From NCBI RefSeq assembly GCF_900540665.1, contig NZ_UQGV01000046.1:1-17742 (forward strand): 17,742 bases of DNA, read 5' to 3'. The position numbers and the translations under genes are program-made. This DNA is from an uncultured Catenibacterium sp. GTDB taxonomy: Bacteria > Bacillota_I > Bacilli_A > Erysipelotrichales > Coprobacillaceae. The notes under the pieces were generated by a model, which searched no databases, was not told the origin of the DNA, and saw only the letters and a program-made list of their open reading frames with translations. Positions 1 through 7,639 of this stretch are shown piece after piece (the first letter of the stretch is position 1; every line of letters starts with the position of its first letter).

Positions 1-52
1 ACCTGTGGTCGGACTATCTCCGACTGAATCAGTGCCATGCCCGGCACACTTG
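1..52. other. GC-rich double-hairpin element at the window edge
   Basis: About 58% of the first 50 bases are G or C, far above the AT-rich surroundings. Two perfect inverted repeats follow each other: GTCGGA (8-13) with TCCGAC (19-24), and GTGCC (32-36) with GGCAC (43-47). No reading frame continues into it. Such paired hairpins occur at the ends of IS200/IS605-type elements (including the omega-RNA end of TnpB elements) and in other structured RNAs. Which of these applies cannot be decided here because the rest lies left of the window. Confidence 0.35.
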
Positions 53-78
53 AAAAAGGCTTTCAATTAAGAAAGCCT
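53..78 (-). terminator. Terminator of the lipoprotein/pseudo-methyltransferase operon
   Basis: An 8-bp perfect stem, AGGCTTTC (57-64) and GAAAGCCT (71-78), has a 6-nt loop and is followed on the minus strand by a run of T (A53-A57). It begins two bases after the stop codon of the gene ending at 80. Confidence 0.85.
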
Positions 79-79
79 A

Positions 80-1135
80 TTAGAAATTCTTCTTTGCGAC
101 AACTAAGAAACGATATGTTGTCAACTGGAAATATGTATTCTGTTTAATCTGATCTAATGCATGCATATAGAAACTTTTATACTGTGCTACATTTTCAGCG
201 ACTTCTGGAGCCACTTTATGGAAATATGTCTGTATCTGACGAAGATTATGGAAACGAATGTATCCTCTGTCTTCTTTTGTTTCTACGACTTCAAATCCTG
301 CGTCCGCAAGAGTCATAACACAGCTATTCATATCCCAGACACCTCTCATCTTGAAAGGCATATACATAGATAAGAATTCATGAAGGTTATCACTACCATT
401 CTGATTAACAATAAAAGTACCATTTGGTTTAAGTACACGTAATACTTCATTCTTATCATAGTTAGAGAACTGATCCATTAATACATCAATACGTTCATCC
501 TTAAATGGAAGTAGGTTAGATTCTGTAAGTTTTGTTGCTTTTACAGGTAATCCTTCTAAAGTTGCTTCTACTTCGCTTGTTTCACTATAAGGTTCAATAT
601 CAAATGTAGCAGCTGGATAGTCTTTATAATCCTTTACAAACTGTCCTTTATCCACTGTCATAAAAGCTAGATGATCTTCTGGATGTACATAACTCTTAGT
701 GATAGAAACTTCATCATAAAGTGGTGTAGAGACTTCATAACCATAGTCATCTTCATCTCCACGCTTTAAATCTTCAATTTCTTTCATTAAAGTTGTTGCA
801 GATTTAATCTGCTGGCGACATCTGAACTTACCATACTTGATAATAATAAATTGTACGATAGCGTCCGCAATAACACCACATGCCACAAAGATAATGAGTT
901 CTAAGAACCACTGTGCTGACATAAATGCTGCTTCAGTACCACCAAACATAAAACAGATAATACATAATACAACCATGCTTGCTGTTCCTGTATAGTTGAA
1001 AGGACGATCGAACTGTTCAAACCATACTAAGTTATTCACTCTTAATGCACGCTTACGGCTGATTTCAAAATAGATCAGCTGGAATGTCAACATTAATCCA
1101 ACAAACACCAATAAAGTTGCAAGTAAAATTGCCAT
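80..1135 (-). CDS. Membrane-anchored, degenerate class I methyltransferase-like protein
   Basis: This 351-residue protein has an N-terminal membrane part with hydrophobic segments near residues 2-23, 50-66 and 76-99, then a basic/charged linker (about 100-145). The cytoplasmic part from about 150 resembles Firmicute SAM-dependent methyltransferases: LPFKDERIDVL (209-219), the post-motif LRVLKPNGTFIVNQ (232-245), AGFEVVE (279-285), and a family-like end ending in RFLVVAKK (342-349). The SAM-binding glycine loop (usually D-x-G-x-G-x-G) is replaced by LAFMTVDKGQF (156-166), so catalysis looks unlikely. The start has AAGGGGG six bases upstream. It follows the large lipoprotein gene by 11 bases, so the two are almost certainly co-transcribed. 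The membrane-plus-pseudoenzyme reading is an inference; a role as sensor or scaffold for the partner lipoprotein is speculation. Confidence 0.7.
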   Translation of the reverse strand: MAILLATLLVFVGLMLTFQLIYFEISRKRALRVNNLVWFEQFDRPFNYTGTASMVVLCIICFMFGGTEAAFMSAQWFLELIIFVACGVIADAIVQFIIIKYGKFRCRQQIKSATTLMKEIEDLKRGDEDDYGYEVSTPLYDEVSITKSYVHPEDHLAFMTVDKGQFVKDYKDYPAATFDIEPYSETSEVEATLEGLPVKATKLTESNLLPFKDERIDVLMDQFSNYDKNEVLRVLKPNGTFIVNQNGSDNLHEFLSMYMPFKMRGVWDMNSCVMTLADAGFEVVETKEDRGYIRFHNLRQIQTYFHKVAPEVAENVAQYKSFYMHALDQIKQNTYFQLTTYRFLVVAKKNF

Positions 1136-1146
1136 AGAATTCCCCC

Positions 1147-4100
1147 TTATTTGATCTTCTGACCTGTAAGAGTATAGTATTTATCTCCAATTGTGAAATA
1201 ACCTTCTTCATGAAGAACTATTTCTTTTTCAATAGAATAAATTTCCTTCATACCATTATCCACATCATAGATATAAGAACGTCCATTCTTTTCTAATGCA
1301 AGATATGGATGTCCATCAAAGACTATTGCAGCTGTTTCAGGAATCTTTGTATAAATATCTGATAGAGCTTCTTTTCCATTACAGTCATAAACCTTAAATT
1401 GGCCGTTCTTATTATAGGCTGCATAATATGAATTGCCTATGAATTCTAAACGAGGATATGATTCTTTTAATACATTTTCACCTTCCGCATTAATCAATTC
1501 ATACTTATTATTCTTAAGCTGTACAATTGCACACTTATTTTCATCATACTGATTTGCTTCCTGATAATAAGGACTCACTTTCTTACCATTGAAGTCATAA
1601 TAAGCATAACCTTTACCCTTCACAAATCCTGGATAACGAGATACTGTTAATTCATAAGCATAAGGATAAACCTGTACACCCTTTAATTCAGATGTCTTCT
1701 TACCGTTATAGACTGTATGAGGTCCATATGCAATCTTCTTATTTCTAGAAATGAATTGTGTATTGTCTTTATAGTTAGAATTTGTAGGAATAATCTTTCC
1801 ATCTTTATAAAGACTAACTACATCTCCTGCAGTTAATACAACATTGTTTTTATTTGTAATCTCTGCACCTGTTAACGCATAATCATTTGAATAGACCTTA
1901 GTACCAATAACACCAAGTGTATTCTGGTTATCTGCATCATATAAAATAGCCTGATTCTTACGTGATGCAAGAATAGAATAGTTACCTACTTCCTTAATAG
2001 AAGTCTTCTTACCATTCTTTAAATAAATATTAATAGAATCATTGAAAGCTACAATAGAAGCATCTTCATAACTAGATGCATAATAAACCTTCTTCTTACC
2101 AACATATAGAGTCTTATCGTTATTCACTACCTTATAAGTCTTACCCTTTACGATAACAGGTAAATCAGTCTTTAATAAACCACTCTTAGTAGATGATTTA
2201 TAAAGTACCTTACCCTTTGTATTTAATACTTCAATACCACCAAGTGATACATCCGCAGCTTTTGTTTTTGTTTCTGTATCTGGATTTCTTACTACTGTTA
2301 CTTTACATGTATAAGTCTTCTTACCTACTTTACCTGTAATAGTCGCTTTACCTGTCTTCATACCATAAACAGTACCATTCGCAACAGTCGCAATATCATA
2401 ATCACTTGAATCCCATTTAATCTTTTCAGGATCCACATTTGTGATTGTTAACTGTCCCTGACTACCTTTAATAACAGTCATTTCTTTTTGATCAATAACT
2501 TTAATAAGCTTATGAACTGTCACATCACATGTATAGTCTTTCTTATCAATTGTGGCAGTAATAGTCACTTTTCCTTCTTTTTTCGCATGGATGATACCAT
2601 TTTCTACAGTAGCGATACTTTCATCAGAACTTGTCCATTCTACCTTCTGATTTTCGTAGTTATTAATAGAAAGAGCTTCATCTGATCCTTCATCCATCTC
2701 AATCTTTGTTTCACTTAAAGAAAGAGGTTTAGCCTTTACAGTAATTTCTGCCTTAGCTTTTTGATTACCTGCCTGAACAGTAATAGTAGCCTTACCAGGT
2801 TTAACCCCTGCAATCTCCCCACTCTGTGCTACAATAACAACCTTATCATTACTTGTAGTCCATACTGCCTGATCTTCATCCTTCTTATTTAATAGCTGTA
2901 AGAAGATATGCTGATCCTTTTCAATAGTTGTCTTGGCAGGATTGATCTTAATCTGTCTCTTCTTAACAGTCACTGTTGCTTTATATTTCTTCTTACCAAT
3001 CTTTGCAGTAATGACCGCTTTACCCTTCTTAAGACCTGTGACTTCACCAAATTCATTGACCGAAGCAATCTTTTTCTTATTAGAGCTCCACTGTACAGCA
3101 TCTTCTGGATTGGCCTTATCTAAAATATTTAAAACAACCTTCTGATCAGTTAAAAGAGTCACCTTAGTCTGATCTAGTCTTGGCACTCTCTTCTTTACAG
3201 TAACCTTAGATTTCACTGTCTGACCATTACTTGTTGCCTTGATAGTTGCTTTACCTGGATTAATAGCCCAGATATGTCCATCTGCAACAGTCACTACATT
3301 CGCATTACTTGTTTCCCACTTAATATCAGGATATGCATTTTCAATACCATACTGACCTTCTTCACCTGTATAAAGTGTTGCTTCATTTTGAGAGATCTTT
3401 AACTTCTTACGTTTTACTTTTACCTTACACTTTAAAGTATCATCGCCAACCTTTGCGCTAATAGTTGTTGTACCAGGTTTTAATCCCTGAATCACACCAT
3501 TTTCTACTGTCGCAATCTTAGGATCCTTAGACTTCCATTCAATAGTACGAGCCCCATAGTCATTTACTGTTAATGTAGCTGGTTCTGATGTATAAACATC
3601 TAAAGATTCATGATCAAAATATGGATGTAACGCTGCTACCTTAATCACACAAGTCACAGATGCATTATCTTTAGTTGCAGTAAGTACTGCAGTACCTGCA
3701 TGTTTTGCATAAACATAGCCTTCCTGATTAATATCAATCACATCATTATCATTTGTAGACCAGACAACTGCATCATTCGCAAATACCTGTGTCAAAGTAT
3801 TTTCTGTCATCTCTAGAGAAGATGCACTTAAATAAAGTCTAGTCTGTGGCTGAGTTTCACCTACAAGCATATTACCCTGTGTCTTTAAACTTGTATAACG
3901 TCCTGGTTTTACAATAGTCTTACCTGTATTAGAAATATAACCAGTCTGATCATTTGCATCAGTCACTAAATAACCGCCTTCAAAAGGCGTATATGCCTTA
4001 TACATATCTTTGGTATAACGCTGCCCTTTTGTATTATAAAGAGCATATAAACTATTCTTTCCTTCTTTCATGAAAGAACTCTTTTTAACATCATGATTAT

Positions 4101-4164
4101 CGGATGATGATCCACAGCCACTTAATATTAAAGCAGCAGTGAGGATCCCTATTACCTTTTTCAT
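1147..4164 (-). CDS. Large surface lipoprotein: WG-repeat-like region split by seven Big_2 domains
   Basis: This protein has 1005 residues from the chosen ATG at 4164, which sits six bases after AGGAGG. An in-frame ATG eight codons earlier would place that Shine-Dalgarno inside the gene. The signal peptide ends in the lipobox LSGC with lipidated Cys17, so the protein should sit on the outer face of the membrane. Residues about 39-104 look like WG repeats (GYLVTD, GYISNTGKTIV). Residues about 109-626 are seven bacterial Ig-like (Big_2) domains of 70-77 residues, each with a W-x-S/T-x-[ND] strand, an [IV]-A-x-V segment and a G-x-A-x-[IV]-T strand. Residues 640-1005 return to short repeats of the type 'xxxNTKGKVLY', 'YDFNGKKVSPYY', 'YDCNGKEAL' and 'LTGQKIK'. 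Big_2 domains normally build surface stalks or adhesive modules. First gene of a two-gene operon. Confidence 0.85.
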   Translation of the reverse strand: MKKVIGILTAALILSGCGSSSDNHDVKKSSFMKEGKNSLYALYNTKGQRYTKDMYKAYTPFEGGYLVTDANDQTGYISNTGKTIVKPGRYTSLKTQGNMLVGETQPQTRLYLSASSLEMTENTLTQVFANDAVVWSTNDNDVIDINQEGYVYAKHAGTAVLTATKDNASVTCVIKVAALHPYFDHESLDVYTSEPATLTVNDYGARTIEWKSKDPKIATVENGVIQGLKPGTTTISAKVGDDTLKCKVKVKRKKLKISQNEATLYTGEEGQYGIENAYPDIKWETSNANVVTVADGHIWAINPGKATIKATSNGQTVKSKVTVKKRVPRLDQTKVTLLTDQKVVLNILDKANPEDAVQWSSNKKKIASVNEFGEVTGLKKGKAVITAKIGKKKYKATVTVKKRQIKINPAKTTIEKDQHIFLQLLNKKDEDQAVWTTSNDKVVIVAQSGEIAGVKPGKATITVQAGNQKAKAEITVKAKPLSLSETKIEMDEGSDEALSINNYENQKVEWTSSDESIATVENGIIHAKKEGKVTITATIDKKDYTCDVTVHKLIKVIDQKEMTVIKGSQGQLTITNVDPEKIKWDSSDYDIATVANGTVYGMKTGKATITGKVGKKTYTCKVTVVRNPDTETKTKAADVSLGGIEVLNTKGKVLYKSSTKSGLLKTDLPVIVKGKTYKVVNNDKTLYVGKKKVYYASSYEDASIVAFNDSINIYLKNGKKTSIKEVGNYSILASRKNQAILYDADNQNTLGVIGTKVYSNDYALTGAEITNKNNVVLTAGDVVSLYKDGKIIPTNSNYKDNTQFISRNKKIAYGPHTVYNGKKTSELKGVQVYPYAYELTVSRYPGFVKGKGYAYYDFNGKKVSPYYQEANQYDENKCAIVQLKNNKYELINAEGENVLKESYPRLEFIGNSYYAAYNKNGQFKVYDCNGKEALSDIYTKIPETAAIVFDGHPYLALEKNGRSYIYDVDNGMKEIYSIEKEIVLHEEGYFTIGDKYYTLTGQKIK
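2287..3840 (-). repeat. Seven tandem Big_2 domain repeats
   Basis: In the lipoprotein (numbered from the ATG at 4164), the domain limits are about 109-178, 179-252, 253-326, 327-403, 404-479, 480-552 and 553-626. Each unit is 210-230 bp. The copies are divergent at sequence level, so this is an old domain array rather than a recent DNA duplication. Confidence 0.8.
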
Positions 4165-4190
4165 ACTCTGCCTCCTTTTTATACACAATC

Positions 4191-4199
4191 ATTATAACA
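4191..4199 (-). promoter_or_regulatory. Extended -10 promoter of the lipoprotein operon
   Basis: On the minus strand this reads TGTTATAAT, an extended -10 (TGn-TATAAT), about 27 bases before the ATG. The expected -35 position is only a T-run, so the extended -10 probably carries recognition. Confidence 0.6.
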
Positions 4200-4212
4200 T
4201 AATTCTTTACGT

Positions 4213-4237
4213 AAAAAAAATGAGAGATACCCTCTCA
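4213..4237 (-). terminator. Terminator upstream of the lipoprotein promoter
   Basis: TGAGAG (4221-4226) pairs with CTCTCA (4232-4237) and is followed on the minus strand by eight T (A4213-A4220). It lies 170 bases beyond the terminator of the DUF6465 gene, so it either backs that one up or ends a separate short transcript from 4240-4400. Confidence 0.6.
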
Positions 4238-4396
4238 CTTTATAATCTTTAAAAAACGATAATTTACATTCCATAGGAAACTCAAGAATACAACAGCTAA
4301 CCTACCAGAATAGAATAAGACACATAATACCGTAATCAGGCTTTTAGATTGTCTTCTTAACTTCAAAATACAGAGTATTAAGTCGAGGTAGTCCAC
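4235..4396 (-). other. Cryptic 53-codon hydrophobic ORF between two terminators
   Basis: A GTG at 4394-4396 opens a 53-codon frame that ends with TGA at 4235-4237, inside the terminator stem. The product would be hydrophobic and basic, with segments YLDLILCILKLRR and LITVLCVLFY and ending FLKIIK. No Shine-Dalgarno precedes the GTG, and the frame upstream closes in the preceding terminator hairpin, so expression is doubtful. It could be a small membrane peptide, the remnant of a lost gene, or chance. I do not recognise a family. The rest of this 270-base gap shows nothing else beyond the listed terminators and promoter. Confidence 0.2.
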
Positions 4397-4404
4397 TATA
4401 CAAC

Positions 4405-4426
4405 AAAAAAGGCCTTATAAAGGCCT
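4405..4426. terminator. Terminator of the DUF6465 gene (potentially bidirectional)
   Basis: AGGCCTT (4410-4416) and AAGGCCT (4420-4426) form a 7-bp stem with a 3-nt loop. The minus strand then has six T (A4405-A4410); the plus side has CTTTT. It sits just downstream of the minus-strand stop codon at 4435. Confidence 0.8.
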
Positions 4427-4434
4427 CTTTTACA

Positions 4435-4653
4435 TTAAATATGTAATGGATCGTTGTTTACACCATAAACCTTTTTATCTTTAGTAGTCGCTACATAATA
4501 TACTGCGCTATCTTCAGGTTTATAGTAAACTTCTAAAGTTTCAAGAGTGTTAAGCTTGATTCCCTTTTCCTTGATATCTTCTTTAACTAATTTTTCGATA
4601 TCAGTTACATTAACATCTTTATTCATGAACTGTACTTCAATTTTTGTCTTCAT
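4435..4653 (-). CDS. Small DUF6465-family protein
   Basis: This 72-residue acidic-basic mixed protein starts MKTKIEVQF and contains VYYKPEDSAVYYV near its middle, followed by a charged turn and YGVNNDPLHI. That pattern resembles the DUF6465 family of Firmicutes, small proteins of unknown role. The ATG at 4653 is chosen because GGAGG lies eight bases upstream; an earlier in-frame ATG at 4668 overlaps the Shine-Dalgarno itself. It has its own promoter and terminator, so it is monocistronic. No membrane segment or signal peptide is present, so it is cytoplasmic. Function is unknown. Confidence 0.8.
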   Translation of the reverse strand: MKTKIEVQFMNKDVNVTDIEKLVKEDIKEKGIKLNTLETLEVYYKPEDSAVYYVATTKDKKVYGVNNDPLHI

Positions 4654-4694
4654 GCCTGGGTCCTCCATTTCCTAATATGATAAAAACCACTTTT

Positions 4695-4722
4695 AATATA
4701 TCACTTTTCTTTTTACAATCAA
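4695..4722 (-). promoter_or_regulatory. Promoter of the DUF6465 gene
   Basis: On the minus strand, TTGATT (4717-4722) and TATATT (4695-4700) are separated by 16 bases. The position fits a leader of about 35 bases before the ATG. Confidence 0.55.
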
Positions 4723-4741
4723 CTATTTTTTCTTGAAAACA

Positions 4742-5629
4742 TCAACTATTTTCACCATTTATACACTCATACTTAAAATAATAACTGTATTTACGCTTAT
4801 CATATATAAACAAAATAACCAAAGTAATAATCATTAAAATGAGACCATAAAATAAATAAACAAGTAATAATCCCATAAGACTTGAATCAAACATCATCCC
4901 TGGTACGACAACAAGTGCCTGAATAAAGGAAACACTAGAAGCACCAATGCGTTTAAAAGCAGCTTGAACTGAGAAAGCACATGATGCATATTGTGCAAAT
5001 AGTAAAACAAGGAGATCTATAAGAGGTATTAGAATCTTTGCCTTTTGATCAATATAGTGTCCTAGCTTCTTATAACCAATAAAGCTAAGAAATGAAAGTA
5101 ATATCGCATCTAAACAGATTATGTAACCTAGATTATATCCAAAAGCCCAGATGATTCCACCAATGACTGCACCAATAATAGCCCCAAGTATTCCTAATGG
5201 TGAAGCCGTATGTTTAGTAATACGTTCATGTTTTTCAAAGCAATCAGAACACAATATATCTATTTCATCATCTAATAAATATACATTTAATGGAATACTA
5301 TGATGACAGTGATGACATTGTGGTGACTGATTGATTTCTTCCTTGAGTTTTAAGACAATCTCTTTTAACTCTTCTTTTTTTATAGAAGAAGAAAGAACAA
5401 GTCCTGCACCTTCTTCATTAGAATATATACGCTCTACTGCATCTCTTTTAATAAAGAACTGTTCTAATATATCTCTTTGTGTTTTTGTATCTTCTGTTGT
5501 TAGTAATAAAGCGATTTTATGATGAGGTAATACCTGTAGTAAAAGATAGAAATGATCCTGAATATAGTAATAATAGTCTTTCCTAGGGGTTGGTTTAAAA
5601 CCAATCGTTGTGAGTTCTTTTATCTTCAT
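4742..5629 (-). CDS. Zinc-ribbon membrane protein of unknown function
   Basis: This 295-residue protein has three parts: a soluble N-terminal domain (about 1-100), a CxxC...CxxC zinc ribbon (Cys105, Cys108, Cys127, Cys130) with neighbouring His residues, and a C-terminal membrane domain with about four to five hydrophobic segments between residues 143 and 278. The first segment is glycine-rich (GILGAIIGAVIGGIIW). The start at 5629 is chosen for AAGGAG seven bases upstream. It begins 44 bases after typA, and a terminator stands between them, so it is expressed by read-through or from an unseen promoter. I do not recognise the family. The zinc ribbon next to a membrane domain could sense or bind a partner, but nothing here identifies it. 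Confidence 0.75.
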   Translation of the reverse strand: MKIKELTTIGFKPTPRKDYYYYIQDHFYLLLQVLPHHKIALLLTTEDTKTQRDILEQFFIKRDAVERIYSNEEGAGLVLSSSIKKEELKEIVLKLKEEINQSPQCHHCHHSIPLNVYLLDDEIDILCSDCFEKHERITKHTASPLGILGAIIGAVIGGIIWAFGYNLGYIICLDAILLSFLSFIGYKKLGHYIDQKAKILIPLIDLLVLLFAQYASCAFSVQAAFKRIGASSVSFIQALVVVPGMMFDSSLMGLLLVYLFYGLILMIITLVILFIYDKRKYSYYFKYECINGENS

Positions 5630-5641
5630 AACATGCTCCTT

Positions 5642-5670
5642 AAAAAAAGAGAGAGTAATTCTCATTACTC
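5642..5670 (-). terminator. typA terminator adjoining the next gene's ribosome binding site
   Basis: GAGTAAT (5653-5659) and ATTACTC (5664-5670) form a 7-bp stem, followed on the minus strand by CTCTTTTTTT (A5642-A5648). The T-run runs directly into AAGGAG of the downstream gene, so terminator strength would set how much of that gene is made. Confidence 0.7.
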
Positions 5671-5673
5671 CCC

Positions 5674-7500
5674 TTATTCTGATGCTGAATTTTTAGCTCT
5701 ATAAGCTCTCTTACGATCAAGTTCAGAAAGATATTTCTTTCTTAAACGGATGTTGTTTGGAGTGACTTCTACTAATTCATCTTCATTAATATAGTCAAGA
5801 CAAGCTTCTAGGTTGAAGTGTCTAGGTCTCTTTAATACAACTGTTGTATCTTTTGTAGATGAACGTGTATTTGTCTGCTGTTTACCCTTAGTAACGTTTA
5901 CTACTAAGTCATTGTCCTTTGCATGTTCCCCAACAATCATACCTTCGTATACTTCTACACCAGGACCAACAAACATTACACCACGGCTTTCTACACCACC
6001 AAGTGCATAAGCAGTAGTCTGTCCTGTTTCAATAGAAATAAGAACACCTAACTGTCTTTCACCTACTGATTCACCTTCTAATGGGCGATATTCTAAGAAT
6101 GAGTGGTTGATAATACCATAACCTCTTGTCATTGTTAAGAAGTTAGTCATGAAACCAATTAATCCTCTAGAAGGTACAATGTAATGAACCTTAGTCATAC
6201 CATCCATAGAATCCATGTTTTCCATGATTCCTCTTCTTAAACCTAATGATTCAATAACTGAACCAATACAATCATCTGGTGCTTCGATTTCCACATCTTC
6301 ATATGGTTCACAAGTAACACCATCAATTTCCTTTAAGATAACATGAGGTCTAGATACCTGTAATTCATATCCTTCTCTTCTCATTGTTTCAATTAAGATA
6401 GATAAGTGTAATTCACCACGACCACTTACCATCCATTCTTCTTTATTCTGGATACGATCTACCTTTAAAGATACATCCTTGTTTGTTTCCTTGAATAAAC
6501 GTTCTTCAATCTTAGATGCAGTGACAAACTTACCATCCTGACCAGCAAATGGTGATGTGTTTGTACCAAAAATCATCTGGATAGTTGGTTCATCTACATG
6601 AAGTAATGGTAATGCTTCTTCACAGCTTGGTTCACAGATTGTTTCACCAACACCAATGTCAGCTAAACCTGCAACAGCTACGATATCACCCGCACTTGCT
6701 TCTTCTACTTCAAATCTATGCATACCTAAATAACTGAATAACTTCTGTACACGGAACTGTGTCTTAGAACCATCAGCTCTTAAACATACAACATTTTCAT
6801 TGACTTTAATTGAACCTCTCTGGATTCTACCAATACCAATTCTTCCTACATAATCATTGTAGTCTAATAAAGCTGGCTGTAACTGTAAACCACCTTCAAC
6901 ATCTACTGCTGGTTCAGGAATTTCATTGATAATCATATCGAATAAACAGTCCATATTAGGAACCTGAGTACTAATATCAGGATCTAATGAGCTTGTACCA
7001 TTTAATGCTGAAACGAAAACAGTTGGGAAATCAAGCTGATTATCATCAGCACCTAATTCCATAAATAATTCAAGAACTTCATCCATAACTTCCTGAATTC
7101 TGACAACTGGACGGTCAACCTTGTTGATAACTACGATAGGTTTAACATGAGCAGCTAATGCCTTCTTTAATACGAAACGAGTCTGAGGCATTGTACCTTC
7201 ATAAGCATCAACAACAAGTAAAACACCATCCACCATGTGCATGATACGTTCTACTTCTCCACCAAAGTCAGCATGGCCTGGTGTATCCATGATGTTGATC
7301 TTATAGTCTTTATAATGAATAGCTGTATTCTTTGCTAAGATAGTAATACCACGTTCTCTTTCTAAAGCATTACTATCCATAGCACGTTCAGCTAGTTCTT
7401 CGTGTGCTTCAAGTGTTCCTGATTTCTTAATAAGCTGGTCAACCAATGTTGTTTTACCATGGTCAACGTGAGCAATAATCGCTATATTTCTAATATTCAT
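5674..7500 (-). CDS. typA: Ribosome-associated GTPase TypA/BipA
   Basis: This 608-residue translational GTPase has the usual length for the family. The GTPase motifs are intact: P-loop HVDHGKT (11-17), switch I region ERERGITI (47-54), DTPGH (72-76) and NKVD (126-129). Elongation-factor-like domains 2, III and V follow, and then the TypA-specific C-terminal domain, seen in TKGKQQTNTRSS and the basic tail RKKYLSELDRKRAYRAKN. TypA binds the ribosome and assists large-subunit assembly and growth under stress, notably cold. The ATG has AGAGGTG upstream and the gene has its own strong promoter. Recognition is secure. Confidence 0.98.
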   Translation of the reverse strand: MNIRNIAIIAHVDHGKTTLVDQLIKKSGTLEAHEELAERAMDSNALERERGITILAKNTAIHYKDYKINIMDTPGHADFGGEVERIMHMVDGVLLVVDAYEGTMPQTRFVLKKALAAHVKPIVVINKVDRPVVRIQEVMDEVLELFMELGADDNQLDFPTVFVSALNGTSSLDPDISTQVPNMDCLFDMIINEIPEPAVDVEGGLQLQPALLDYNDYVGRIGIGRIQRGSIKVNENVVCLRADGSKTQFRVQKLFSYLGMHRFEVEEASAGDIVAVAGLADIGVGETICEPSCEEALPLLHVDEPTIQMIFGTNTSPFAGQDGKFVTASKIEERLFKETNKDVSLKVDRIQNKEEWMVSGRGELHLSILIETMRREGYELQVSRPHVILKEIDGVTCEPYEDVEIEAPDDCIGSVIESLGLRRGIMENMDSMDGMTKVHYIVPSRGLIGFMTNFLTMTRGYGIINHSFLEYRPLEGESVGERQLGVLISIETGQTTAYALGGVESRGVMFVGPGVEVYEGMIVGEHAKDNDLVVNVTKGKQQTNTRSSTKDTTVVLKRPRHFNLEACLDYINEDELVEVTPNNIRLRKKYLSELDRKRAYRAKNSASE

Positions 7501-7524
7501 AATCGCACCTCTTTCAATTTTTAG

Positions 7525-7552
7525 ATTATATCATAGTTCGTCTTCATTTCAA
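7525..7552 (-). promoter_or_regulatory. typA promoter
   Basis: On the minus strand, TTGAAA (7547-7552) is followed after 16 bases by TATAAT (7525-7530), close to the vegetative sigma consensus. It starts transcription about 20 bases before the typA ATG. Confidence 0.75.
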
Positions 7553-7612
7553 TAAAGAATAGTTTTCAAGACAAGAAAATTTATAAAATAGTGATTAACT
7601 CAACTCTTTTTC

Positions 7613-7639
7613 AAAAAAAGAACAGGCTTACATAGCCTG
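7613..7639 (-). terminator. Terminator overlapping the hydrolase stop codon
   Basis: CAGGCT (7623-7628) and AGCCTG (7634-7639) form a 6-bp stem whose loop holds most of the TAA stop (7628-7630). On the minus strand it is followed by TTCTTTTTTT (A7613-A7619). It ends the DUF4230-cutC-hydrolase operon. Confidence 0.8.

Noticed and set aside
2287..3840. Regular repeats that might be a CRISPR array or recent tandem duplication
   Set aside because: The repeats are 210-230 bp and protein-coding, with diverged DNA; they are Big_2 domains, not short identical repeats with spacers.
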